A model generated the notes under the pieces. The model was not told the DNA's origin. It made no database searches and saw only the letters and a program-made list of their open reading frames with translations. A stretch of DNA of 64,000 bases from Gymnopus androsaceus JB14 (Eukaryota; Basidiomycota; Agaricomycetes; Agaricales; Omphalotaceae): contig ML769632.1 in NCBI GenBank assembly GCA_009733575.1, forward strand, positions 1 to 64,000, read 5' to 3'. The translations under genes and the position numbers were made by a program. Positions 44,162-55,043 of the stretch are shown one piece after another (within the stretch, counting starts at the first letter, position 1; each line of letters starts with the position of its first letter).

Positions 44162-45272
44162 TTGGACTCTTGGACAGGACCTAGTGATCATTGCAATTCA
44201 AAAGAAGTGAATGCTGAAGATATTAAGAAATGGGATCAAGAATGCAAGGACAAAATAAAAGGACTGAAAGAACAACATGTTTTTGAGGAAGTCAAATTAC
44301 CTCCTGGTTGTAAAGCCATCAAATGTCAATGGGTTTTTAACAAGAAGAGAGACAGTCACTATAAAGCCCGACTAGTCACTAAAGGTTTCTCACAAGTACA
44401 AGGAATAGACTATAACAAGTTGTTTTCGCCTGTAGCACAATTCAAAACCTGTAGAACACTTCTTGCTTTAGCCACTTTAAAGAACTGGGAAATCCCAGGC
44501 TTATCTGTATGGCAAGCTTGACAAAGAAATCTACATGGAACAACCCAAAGGCTTCGTTAAGGACAAAACAAATGTATGGAGGTTACACCAATCATTATAT
44601 GATTTGAAACAATCAAGCTTAGCCTGGTGGAAAGAGTGCACTGCCTCTATGGATATACTTGGCTTTAAGTATTGTGTTTCTGATGCCAGTGTATATGTCT
44701 TCAAAGAAAAAGGCAAAACCGCAATTGTTATTGTCTACATTGATGATGTTATGTTCATGGGATCCAACAAAGATCTTGTCCTTAAGAAGAAAAAGGAATT
44801 TATGAAAATATGGGATTGTCATGGTCTAGGAGAACCTAAAGAGTTCCTTGGAATGTGCATTACATGTGACCACTCTAAGCGGAAAATAGTCTTAGATCAA
44901 CAAGATTACTTGATCAAGATCTTAAGTCAATTTAGCATGACAAATGCCAAAATTGCTCATACCCCATTGCCTTCTTCTTGGACACCATGTGCAAACAATG
45001 CTAAGGTTGATGGTTCTATGCGATCCCAGTACCAAAGCATAATTGGATCATTACTTTACCTCATGTTAGGTACATGCCCTGATATAGCTTTTGCAGTTAT
45101 CAAACTAAGTCAATTCTCTGCAAATCTGAGCAAAGATCACTTACAAAAATCCTTCCATATTCTCTGCTACCTTCTACACACTAGGAATTATGAATTGATA
45201 TTTGATGGTCTTTCAGATTCTGGCTTCTTAGTCTATTGCAACTCTGACTGGGCTTCCAATACTGATGATTGA
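44162..45272 (+). pseudogene. Inner copia reverse transcriptase
   Basis: Copia RT blocks: KCQWVFNKKRDSHYKARLVTKGFSQ, GIDYNKLFSPVA, IYMEQPKGFV, LHQSLYDLKQSSLAWW and the catalytic VYIDDVMFMG. A frame break or stop near 44521-44530 separates the fingers from the palm segment and shows inactivation. Confidence 0.85.
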
Positions 45273-45275
45273 AAA

Positions 45276-45776
45276 TTGCATACCAGAATGATCATCCAAT
45301 TAGTCAATGGTCCTGTATCTTGGGTCTCCCATAACAGAAGACTATTGTGCTTTCATCCACTGAAGCCGAATATATGGCACTGTCTGACTGTTGTTGACAA
45401 CTCATGTGGCTTCAATCTCTATTCAATCTTACCTTTACTTGGTGATAATCAAGGTTCTATTTTTCTCACATCAAATCCTATTCAAGAGAGAAGAACCAAA
45501 CACATTGACATATGCTTCCATTACATAAGGGAAAGAGTTAAACTGGGAGAAGTTGAACTTTTCTATGTTCACACTGAAGATAACATTGCTGATATTCTCA
45601 CAAAGAATCTTGCAGTTATCAAATTCTCAAAATTCAAGGATCTTCTTGGAATTCATTTTGGAGAAAATAAGCCATTCCGAAAACTCAGCCATGCTGATGC
45701 TGGATCTCCCGATCCCGGAACTCTCCTAGACCATGCTGCAAAGTCTCTAAACAGCCAAGCCATTTCAAGTCATTAG
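45276..45776 (+). pseudogene. Inner copia RNase H domain
   Basis: Copia RNase H features: DNQGSIFLTSNPIQERRTKHIDICFHYIRERV, and the NIADILTKNLAVIKF tail. The stop TAG (45774-45776) is formed by the first bases of an inserted MITE. An in-frame stop at 45269-45271 separates it from RT. Confidence 0.8.
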
Positions 45777-45945
45777 GGATGTTTCGAGCCAGTAAAATTT
45801 GCCAGTGGCAGAGGCAAAATTTGCCAAGTTTTACGGCAAATTTTTATGGCATGATGTAGTGCAAACTCTATAGAGTGCGGCCAAATTTGCTATATATTAC
45901 AGCAAATTTTGGAGCAGCAAAATTTGCCGCCCCGAAACATCCCTA
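45774..45945. mobile_element. Small TA-flanked MITE (172 bp)
   Basis: Left end TAGGGATGTTTCG is matched inverted at the right end CGAAACATCCCTA, with TA at both borders as expected for Tc1/mariner-type MITEs. The interior is rich in AAATTTGCC and its complement. It sits exactly at the end of the copia RNase H frame. Confidence 0.8.
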
Positions 45946-45980
45946 TTAAATGAAACTCTTTCACCAATCCACTGATCTTA

Positions 45981-45991
45981 GTGAGGGGGAG
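45981..45991 (+). other. Polypurine tract of inner copia
   Basis: GTGAGGGGGAG immediately before the 3' LTR, the expected plus-strand primer position. Confidence 0.65.
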
Positions 45992-46546
45992 TGTTGAAAG
46001 CATCGCTTGGATTGGCATGGTGTTTTTCACATGTCAATCATACAACTCTTTGAAACACTGATCATATTTTAATTATGTGCCATATACAGCAATGCTACTG
46101 CAAATGCTGATTCATTACTTTACTCACTCTAGTTATGTTATTTGCTAGTTACTCTCTTATGATAGTGCATCTTACAATTCTGCACACAACAGACTGTCTA
46201 TACATATATCACATTGTAAGGAATCCTATGCATATGTATTCTTACCAATACTGTGCCTATTATTACATCTAGGGTACTGTATAGTTCATTAGATATTTAG
46301 TATATAAGCTGTAGTTATATTCTACCTACAGTCTCTATTGTTCTACATACTACTGTCTCACAGATGTACAGGACAATCTAACTCTTCTTGTGCTTGCATA
46401 TACCTTAGACCATTGGTACAAGGTTTACGGTATCTCCCACTCAACCCAGTCTCCTACTCTCATATGTATTAAGTATCATTCCAATCCTCTTATACACTCT
46501 GGTTAGTAATGTGATTTCACCATTCGGACTTACATGCTGTTTAACA
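45992..46546 (+). repeat. 3' LTR of inner copia element
   Basis: 555 bp, longer than the 5' LTR because of an extra block around 46395-46480. Starts TGTTGAAAG and ends TTAACA. Confidence 0.85.
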
Positions 46547-46551
46547 CCATG

Positions 46552-47380
46552 CAAACCTGCTATAGTGTTATTCCCCATCTCCTCTATGTTTCAGTATTCC
46601 ATAAACTGTGACCATTGGACCCAACAATGGTCTGTGGCTCTGGAGTTGATGAATGTCTTTATGCATAGTTTTAGAAGGGGGTTATACAATTGTGCATTGT
46701 TTGAACAGATAGTACACTCATGTTTAGGTACTAGGTATGGTCTAAGTCTATCTACTCTTCTGCTTTGCTGATCACCTCTACTGTCTAGAATAGCATTACC
46801 AGCTCTGCCAGAGGTGCCAGTAGGTTTGGAGGAGGATGAGCTTGACTTCAATGTACTCAAATCTGAGTTCCTGGGCAAGTACATGGACTCAATTTAAACA
46901 TCAATTGGGGAGGTTGAACTAGTTGCTGCTTTGCCATGTTTATTTCTCCAGGATACAGGGGCCTTAACTTTGGCACCACCTCCTTTTGCCCAGCACCTAT
47001 TGATGTGTCCAACCTTTGTAGGGCATACAGGATTAATGCAGATGGGATGTTTGTGCTTAGTGCTAGCTGTGGTTGTCCCAGGAACTAGTGAAGCTAGGTG
47101 TTTTGCAACCAGTGCTGCAACCTTGTCCTTGAACTAGCAGACTCTACATACACACATTCACACAGATCATCAGTGTGTAATGAGATGGTTAGAGGAGACT
47201 AAGTTTGCTTTAGGATCTGTAGCTTTGGGTGGTAGTAGTGGTAGTGGTGCAGGTGTAACTTTACTCACTGATGCAGTGGCAGCTTATCCTGAATGCAGTT
47301 CAGTGTGTCACTAGCAGCGGAGGATTAGGCTTTTGCAACATGAACAAGGTTTATACCAATATAGTGCATCAATGCTTAAG
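46552..47380 (-). pseudogene. Outer Ty1/copia element: gag and protease part
   Basis: The minus strand encodes a Gag zinc knuckle (CINPVCPTKVGHINRCWAKGGGAK, about 46960-47035) typical of copia Gag, then a protease-proximal segment (ATDHCWVQWSQFMEY). Across the inner insertion the sequence joins directly to KFKIRGIGAVEF at 35.3 kb, confirming that one element was split. Several stops interrupt it. Confidence 0.7.
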
Positions 47381-47396
47381 GCCAGGGCCCATAAAC

Positions 47397-47763
47397 CATT
47401 AGAGTTACTTTCCTAGTAAGGAAGTAGCAGCAGTAATTGCACACAGCACTTGGTAGAATGATCACACAGATTGGTGGGGATGAAAGGACAACTTGTGTAT
47501 TGTACAAGGTATTGTACCTAGGCTTACATACAGTCCTATGTATGTACAATATATCAGGCAAGTGGCTACTGTGTGAATGTCTGTGCCTACTATGCATATG
47601 GTGAAGTGGGTACAGCAAGAGAGTATGTGGGTACTATGAGAGACTGAGTGGAGACTGTGAGATATAGTAGTGGAGTGCATGGGATGGTGATACAAACAAG
47701 TGGAGACTACAAGAAAGCATTCCATTGATAGTTCAGAGTAAAAATACCTTTGTTATTCCAACA
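47397..47763 (-). repeat. 5' LTR of the outer copia element
   Basis: On the minus strand it starts TGTTGGAATAACAAAGGTA (at 47763), a classic copia LTR opening. About 367 bp later it is followed by GGTTTATGGGCCCTGG, a copia-type primer-binding site (47381-47396). No matching 3' LTR was found on the left side. Confidence 0.65.
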
Positions 47764-47909
47764 GCATAATCAAATTATGGGACAGGTCACTATCAAATGA
47801 AACTAGACTTGATCAAGTAGATATTAGGCACTAGTACAAGACTTCTTGACATTGGGAAGGATTTCATTCATGGAAGAGATGGCCTTGGAAAGCTTTGCGT
47901 TTCTTTGAC

Positions 47910-50356
47910 TTAGTGGCTGGAAGAAAAGAGTTGGTAATGAACTAGGCTTATGTGAAGTGACTTACCTGAGGAAGGCATTGATGTAATATCTTCCTGGATT
48001 ACTGTTGACTCAAAAATCTCATGTCTTTGGGATACTGCTGCTTGGGGGGCATCTTGATTGGCTCTGCAAGTCAAAAGTAGGTGGATAATATCTTGATGTC
48101 CTTCAGATACTGCTGCTTGAAGGGCATTTCCATATTTGCTTCCATGAGCATTCACATCAGCTCCATTGCTGATAAGGAGCTGGACAGTGCTTTGATGTCC
48201 TCTAGATACTGCTGCTTGAAGGGCATTCCCATATTTTCCTCCCTGAGCATTAACATCAGCTCCATTATTCAAAAGGAGCTGAACAATGGCTTGATTTCCA
48301 CCAAATGCTGCTGCTTGGAGAGCATTTCCATATTTTCCTCCCTGAGCATTTGTATCAGCCCCATTGTTTAAAAGGAGCTCAACAACAGCTTCATGCCTTT
48401 TGAATATTGCTGCATGGAGGGCATTTCCATAACATCCTTCTGAAGCATTCACATTTGCTCCATTGGTCAAAATGAGCTGGATAATGGCTTTATTGCCAGA
48501 AACTACTGCTGCCTGAAGAGCATTTCCATATTCGCCAGCATGAGCATTCACGTTGGCTCCATTTTCCACAAGGAGCTGTACAATAGCTTGATCTTTACCG
48601 AAGATTGCTGCTTGGAGAGCATTTCCATATTTGCCTCCCTGAGTAGTATTCACATCAGCTCCATTGCTGATAAGGAGCTGAATAGTGCTTTGATGTCCTC
48701 TAGATACTGCTGCTTGAAGGCATTCCCATATTTCCTCCCTGAGCATTAACATCAGCTCCATTATTCAAAAGAAGCTTGACAATGGCTTCATATCCACTAT
48801 ATGCAGCTGTTTGGAGAGCATTTCCACTCCAGAGTCCTTTTGGGGCATTCACATCAGCTCCGTAGTCCAAAAGCAGTTGGATAATGGCTTCATTTCCTCT
48901 AGATGCTGCTGCTTGAAGAGCATTTCCATATCCTGATCGATGAGTATTTGCTTTAGCACCATTGTTCAGAAGGAGTTGGACAATGGTTTCATTTTCGTTG
49001 ACTACTGCTGCTAATAGAGCATATCCATATTCACCTCCCTTAGTATTTACATTAGCTCCGTGGTCCAAAAGGAGTTGGACAATGACTTCATGTCTCCATT
49101 ACATACAGCTGCATGGAGAGCATTTTCATGATAGCCTTTCTGAGCATTCACATAGGCTCCATGGTTACTTTGCTCATCATTTTGTATGGCTTGCACATAA
49201 TTTTGATCCAAATCATGTGGTAACTTTGTCAATTTCTTCATAACTGCCTTTTCATTTGGACAGTGAATCAATGATTCGAGTTGACAATCTACCCATTGAA
49301 ATCTAATAAACAGACATAAGTATGAATTTATCCACAGTAGCATTTCAGATACTTACTGCCCCTGAGCCTTGGCCTTCAATGTATTTAACACCTTAGTTTT
49401 TAACTTTCCTTTGAAATGGAGCTGCACTTGATTTTCCAAATAGAGGGAAATGTCTTCTTCAATTTTGGAACCTTCACTGCCCAATGCAATTATTAACCCA
49501 ATATTGGCTGCTTGGCCCTCTGGTGAATATCTACTTGTAACAGCAATTTTTAATGTGGTAGAGATGTTTGCTATCATCCACATTCACTACATAGGCTATA
49601 TCCTGAGGGTTGCATTCATCCAAAGCATCTACCACAATATACCCTGGATTAGATTGTTGAATTATTCTACTCAGGGTATTTTCCAACTGCAAAATTAGAG
49701 GTTGACAAGCTTGATGACCTCTGTTGCACTGGCTATAAAATTCTTGCAATGCTGGATGAATTCCTTGCCTATTCAAACCCATTTGTTGAAGCATATTTAA
49801 CAGAAATCCTTGATAACCAGATTTGTCTCCTGTATTGTCCCGTAGATCAAAATAGTGAAACCACACAGTGTTTGAGGCATATAGGTGATTTATGAGTGTT
49901 GTTCTAGAAAAGCTTAAACCTTTACCAATCTTTGTAGAATATCACAATTGTACCTACGATATGATTGTTTTACCTGATCCAGCTAGATTAAAAAAGTATA
50001 TCAATCATTTGGGATCAATAATATTTCACACATCCATGACTAGCTCAACTCACCTTTGCCTTGAATCCATAGCAAACCACCATTATTATTATTCCACTCA
50101 GAGTATTTTGGGTGTTCAATGATCCACATTCCTGTTCCTGCTGTTTGCTTGTTGGCAGCTGTGTAGAAGTTGGTAGAGCAGTCTGGTGCTTTAAGCCAGT
50201 CTCTGATTTTCTGTACTTCATCATATGCTAAATTGAATCACAGTCAAATACATATTCAAAAAATAACTCGGAAACTGGCTCACTTGATTCAATGAAATTT
50301 CCACCATGTATCTCAAAGTTAGAGGATTTCCTGTTGCTGTATTCAAAAGCCATCAT
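47910..50356 (-). CDS. STAND NTPase: NACHT domain plus ankyrin repeats (NLR-like), with apparent frameshifts
   Basis: Exons (minus) 50356-50284, 50227-50054, 49982-49958 (25 nt) and 49912 onward, with a further intron near 49315-49370. The N-terminus MMAFEYSNRKSSNFEIHGGNFIES is the opening common in Agaricomycete NACHT proteins. The P-loop GKAGSGKT is encoded by the 25-nt exon; Walker B-like YIVVDALDEC and the sensor region IAVTSRYSPEG follow, then FQWVDCQLESL and LPHDLDQNY. At least 11 ankyrin repeats of 33 residues end the protein, many nearly identical (GGKYGNALQAAVSRGHQSTVQLLISNGADVNA). Such proteins are fungal NLR analogues in non-self recognition. Frame breaks occur near 49590, 49085 and 48720-48740; two are in short homopolymers that are one base longer in sister repeats. 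Confidence 0.85.
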
Positions 50357-50465
50357 GACAATGATAGTGGGAATGAAGGAAAAGAATCAGCGCAGATAAG
50401 GGGTTTATATATGGCCCTTATTTATTGCTGTTTGCTTGTCACTGATCTGATGGATCATGGGTCAT

Positions 50466-50607
50466 TAGGTTCGGAGCAAGCCCCTGCGGCTCCGGCCTGG
50501 GATGGGTAATCGTGCCGGCGAAGTTTGTTTGTCCTGCACAAACATTTGTTGCAAACATTTGTTGCAAACAAATACCGGAGCCATAGGGGCTTGATCCGAA
50601 CAACCTA
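50466..50607. mobile_element. Foldback/MITE with TA borders (142 bp)
   Basis: The left end TAGGTTCGGAGCAAGCCCC is matched inverted by the right end GGGGCTTGATCCGAACAACCTA (one mismatch, one 2-bp gap), continued by GGCTCCGG/CCGGAGCC. The centre contains a direct repeat of CAAACATTTGTTG. Confidence 0.75.
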
Positions 50608-52111
50608 CCTAGGGTGTCATTACTGACTTTACTAGGCTAGGTGGACTAGAAATAAATCGGGCTCTGCAGAGCCGAATAAGGAAAGCTGACACGTTTCTGC
50701 TTACTATCATGTAGCACGTGCTATTTTAGAGCCGAAAAGGATAATACTTAGTGGTCATTATGCTTGACACTTTGTTAGGCCCATGTCCTAAGTCTGTGGA
50801 TTTGACGAAAAATTCAAGTTTTTCAAGTGTCAAAAAAGGGAAAAAAGAAAGAGAAAAGAGAGAGTTTATTAAGCTATACCTCGATGTATTGCACTAGTTT
50901 TTAGGGTCCGATATACTTTGTATCTCATATAACTTGCATGTTCCAAGTGAAATCAAGATGATTTCGAGTCGCCGGGCCTACACGCTTTGAATGGATATGA
51001 CCCAAGTTCCGATATGGAATTATCCCCGAATAACCTTAGGACCTAGCCAATGGTTTTCAAGATTTTACAAATCGGCAGCGGCAGGAAATTAGCGCTAAAG
51101 GCTTTATAAGCGCTCCTGGCACTGGTTTCGAATCTCGCGCGGTTTGCTCACGGAAACTTATTTTCAAAATAAGTTTGTGTTCAAATTTCTTCAAAGTTTC
51201 TTCATAGAGGGCTCCTTTCGAAGCGTAAATATACGCTACGTATAACGATTTAATCCCAAAGCCTTCATTCTAAAAAGTCAACTTCCGCAACCCTTGCTAA
51301 AGTGCTGAACTGTGCTATGAGGAAGTCCAAAGGTATCCTGTTTCTCTGTAAGTTTTCACCTAAATTTCTCCGTATGAGCTCGTTTTAAAGGGTAAAATAT
51401 ACGCTGCTGGTGCTATATTAACTGCTCAAGCTTCTCTCTGAAAGCTGCATCCCTAGACCCTTTGCAAGTTTAGGAGGAGGTATGCCCTTTTTCAGTGAGT
51501 TGTGGTTCAAATATAATCATTGAGGACCATTTATGAAGTGCAGATGTACATTTTTAATGTGGATTTCATGCACTGACATTTAATTTACATACCCAATCTT
51601 CAGACCACTTACAAGTTGCACTAGGTACCATTATCAAATAAGAGGTAAACATTTTCTTGGTGAGAATATCACTCAATGGTTTTGTCAAGGACTTGTTTTA
51701 TACATTAGACTCTATGTATACTAATTCTACCTCAAAAAACCATTTTCTCAATGCATGTCAAGTGAAACTGAGATTGGGTAGTATACTTCAAGTATACTTA
51801 TTGCTATATTTAAGATTACATGCAAGTTACAAGTGACATAGAGCAGCATAAGTGTGTATTAGAATGTACAATTCCAGCCAGGATTTTACACCTCCCAGTT
51901 TGGGATGATTGACTACTTGTCAGCAATTTCGCGCGAGGAATTAAGTTGGAATTAAGTGCATGCGTGAACTAAGTATCTAATCTAATTCAAGGCCGACGGC
52001 ATCATTCCGATTTTAGCTTATCTCGGAGGAAAGCGGCGATGTCAGCAGATATACGTCATCAATCAAGTCCTAAGGTACTTAGGCATCCACAGACGTGGGA
52101 TATGGGCCCTT
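50608..52111. other. No supported gene
   Basis: A 1.5-kb stretch with no coding signal. Two weakly similar blocks (about 51180-51260 and 51350-51420, each ending near AAATATACGCT) hint at an old tandem duplication. A tRNA B-box-like GGTTTCGAATC at 51125 lacks a convincing A box. Confidence 0.4.
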
Positions 52112-53029
52112 TGTTAGGAAGCGTCGCGCTTCCTAACGAGTCTGCACACGTCTAATCGGACCAGCGGCTGATGGACCGGAAATCCGATGGCAATAGCCTG
52201 CCGGTTTTTGACAGGCGCCCAAATTCCTGTTCTTTCTCTTACCACGACGCCACGACGACGCCATTCCCAACCACTAAATTCCGACGTCTATGGTCATTTA
52301 TCCCACAGTCGCTGTTTCAAATGTCTTAGCGGCGCTACCAACGAAATTCCCGATATTTCCTCTCGGCAAATTGACTCTTCCCCCAAATTCCCCAACGTTC
52401 CAAACCCTACAAGACCAGTCTCGACACAACTCCCATATCCATTTGTTTCTCATACCAAATTCCCTATTCCATCGTCCTCTCATTCGCTTACTACCACTAG
52501 GGACCGGGACTCATTCCAACGACTCACTATGACTTGCAACGATACTCAGAATTGCGTTGTCACTGCGGGTCAAACTCGCAGTTCCGAACTATATTACCAT
52601 CACAAAGATACCCTCTTCTTACAGTGTCCATGTACCTGCAATGCCCGAGTACCTTCCCTACCCTCCCTTACACTATTACCAATTACCTATTTTATTACAG
52701 TGGTACAACGAGTCGACCCTCTCGGACGATATGTTGTATTCTCCCTTTTTCGAGAGACAACTCGCACAGTGCTGCGCGAGCTGTGGCCCAGTCAAATGCA
52801 TGGGTCGCGCAGCTTACTTTACTGCGCGACTACGCATACGCAGGTCGACAAACCATTATAGTTATATTAATTACTGTCCGATAACCTATATAAGCTGGGG
52901 ACCTTGCCTGTAAGGCCCCCAGATCAGTTATTTTGCAATTATATCAGTTTTCTTCTCTTGTTCAGTCTCTCTCTCTCTCTCTCTCTCAGTCTCTTGTCTC
53001 TTAAATCTCCAGCTCTCTCTCCTCTCTAA
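52112..53029 (+). repeat. Candidate solo LTR (TGTTAG...CTAACA)
   Basis: Starts TGTTAGGAAGCG and could end at CTCTCTAACA. It contains a TATATAAGCTGGGG promoter-like box (about 52888) followed by a CT-rich U5-like tract with a (CT)n microsatellite (52965-52987). This arrangement is usual in fungal Ty3-type LTRs, but no matching partner or target duplication was seen. The 224-codon open frame inside (52187-52861) is Ser/Thr/Pro-rich without a motif. Confidence 0.35.
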
Positions 53030-54216
53030 CAATTCTATTTCTTTGTCACCAACAATGCAACCTTGATCTTGATTCCACTAAACCACCAAACACTCTAGTT
53101 ATTATTATAACTATACCACACTCCAATTACCAACCCACTGCTCAAAGTAGACATACCTGCCCCATCAGGAAAAATCATCTGGGCCAGGGATAGCCTAGGT
53201 AGCCTAAGCCTCCTAGGTTACAGGGGCTGGACTTGGGATGGCCTAGGCAGCCTAAGCCTCTTAGGTTACCTAGGACTACCTCAGGCTGCCTGAGGTTTCC
53301 CCAGGGTTCCTCCAAGTTTCCTCAAGTTTCCTCAGGTTTTCTCAGGTGACTCAGGTTGTCAAAAGTCCACCCCCTAATTCCTAGGTCATCCTAGGTGTCT
53401 TTGAGTTACCTTGAGGTTAACTTCAGGCCATCCAAGGCCCAAACAGTTTTTCCTGATGCCAGCAGTTTCTGTCAGTACAAGCCCCCAATACCAATTACTT
53501 GGATCCATTACCATTGATTGGACACATCTTTCCACTTGAAATCTCCTAGAGAAGTCAATGTGACACGCTCTAACACACTTAGTACTTAGTAGGTCTGTAC
53601 ATACTAAACATTTTGCTGTTTTCAGTGCAGTTAGAGTCAGTCAATTACATGTAAATTAGAGTAAGCTTTCTACTGTAGATGCACCACAGTTGTCAGTATA
53701 TATATACATCTGCAAAACATGTATGATGTGGCCAGTTCTTGCAAGTGCTGGACAGTGTCTCCAGAACCCCAGTGCTCCAGGACACAGATGGAGTGGCCAG
53801 CACTGGCTAGAACTCCCAGAGGCCTCAAAATTGCCTTATATTTGGAAATTAAAAATGAATCTTGTAAGAGTTCATATTTTTGCACAGCGCTGGCCAGCAC
53901 TGGGGGCTCTGGGAGTGCTGGAAATTTTATGGCACCTCATAATTAAAAGTACATAAACATGGTAGAGATGTCCCAGTGCTCCTCCACCAAGTCTGTCCCT
54001 GCCCTGTTGGGTGGCATTGTTGAGGCACTGCTCATGGCTGTCAATGACCTGGAGGTAGGGTCCAGCTGTGGTATCAATAGTGTACATGTTTGACAATCTA
54101 AATTGATGGAAGAATGCTCAGATGAATCAGTGGACAGTCTCTCAAGCAGTGTGAGCCTGGAGCCTGTGGTCTGCAACCTGGTTGGTGATTCCCCAGAGGG
54201 TTTGACTTATGAGATG
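53030..54216. other. No supported gene; two clusters of short imperfect repeats
   Basis: 53190-53410 is packed with CCTAGG/CTCAGG-type heptamers, and 53735-53925 with AGTGCTGG/CCAGCACT. Both resemble the subterminal repeat arrays of the CATCAGCAAAA elements, but I could not find terminal inverted repeats for them. Confidence 0.45.
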
Positions 54217-55043
54217 CATCAGCAAAACCTGTATGTTGCTGGAGCAGTTCAGAGCATTGAATTGATGCTTTGGAGTGCTCTGGAGTGCTCTGACTGCTCT
54301 GGCCGCTCTGAAGCTGTAGGCGCTGATGGAATTGATTGCCAGCTGTCACAGAATGTCGGGCAAGTAGCGTAAAAGGAAGGTGTTGCAACATGTTACAACA
54401 CCTTCCTTTTATATCATATAACTGACAACTGGCAATGTATATGTGGGAAACTGCCAGAATGTTGTATAAAAGGTGCCACTGTTCAACTCCAAGTTAAACG
54501 TTGAACTTGTACTTTTTTTCTTACTTCCTTCCAGTGTCGCAACTTGGTCCACATATATTTCCTCTCTTGGTAAGTCCTTATCTATTTTCAGCATCAATTG
54601 ACTAATATTTAGTAATGTCTAAAGGTTGACCGTTGTGGAGGCAGAAGCAGACTTAGAGAGTGAGAGACGGGGGAAACAGAAATTGGGAAACATTGACTAG
54701 CCACTTAGTAGTAGTAGAGTAGTACTTATGTTGACGGCGTGCGCGCTCATACAATAAATGATGCATATGAACTCACTATTATTATTGCCTGGTTACCATG
54801 TGAAATTTCTCAATTAAAATTAAATGGGGCTCAAAAGTTTGTTATGTCGAATGATGGGTGGTCTCAGAGAGCGCCAGAGCACTCTGGAGAACATAAATGT
54901 TTTGCTGATACACTCTTCTTTTGCCTGACTCAGAGCACTCTAGAGCACTCTAGAGCTACTATCCTTGCTCTGGCTGCTCCAGAAGCTCTGGGAGCTCTGG
55001 AGAGCTCTGGAGCACTCTGGAGTACATACAGGTTTTGCTGATG
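54217..55043. mobile_element. Non-autonomous DNA transposon (827 bp) with CATCAGCAAAA-type terminal repeats, copy b
   Basis: The left end CATCAGCAAAACCTGTATGT is matched perfectly, inverted, at the right end (20 bp), with TG on both sides. Subterminal arrays of GAGTGCTCTGG/AGAGCACTC-type motifs lie at 54270-54310 and 54870-55020. An internal end-like sequence (TTTTGCTGATA at 54901) suggests a second, nested or rearranged end. No coding capacity is recognised. Confidence 0.85.

Larger units (their letters stand above)
35338..46546 (+). mobile_element. Inner Ty1/copia retrotransposon, complete outline with LTRs and CCATG target duplication
   Basis: Two related LTRs (35338-35779 and 45992-46546) both start TGTTGAAAG and end TTAACA. 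The 5 bp outside them are identical (CCATG at 35333-35337 and 46547-46551), which proves insertion as a unit. A copia-type primer-binding site follows the 5' LTR and a purine tract (GTGAGGGGGAG) precedes the 3' LTR. The order gag, protease, integrase, RT, RNase H is that of Ty1/copia. In-frame stops in protease, integrase-RT spacer and RT show it is dead. LTR divergence and an extra stretch of about 100 bp in the 3' LTR indicate it is not recent. It is itself interrupted at 36674-40785 and 45774-45945. Confidence 0.9.

Noticed and set aside
47910..49160. Regular 99-bp repeats as a CRISPR-like or satellite array
   Set aside because: The periodicity is explained by 33-residue ankyrin repeats in a continuous protein-coding context with a NACHT domain upstream.
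51040..51160. Possible tRNA gene or tRNA-derived SINE
   Set aside because: A B-box-like GGTTTCGAATC is present, but it has an extra base, no clear A box at the right spacing and no cloverleaf could be drawn.
52187..52861. 224-codon open frame as a gene
   Set aside because: No recognisable domain, composition rich in Ser/Thr/Pro, overlapping frames of similar length, and it lies inside an LTR-like sequence with a promoter-like TATA box after it.
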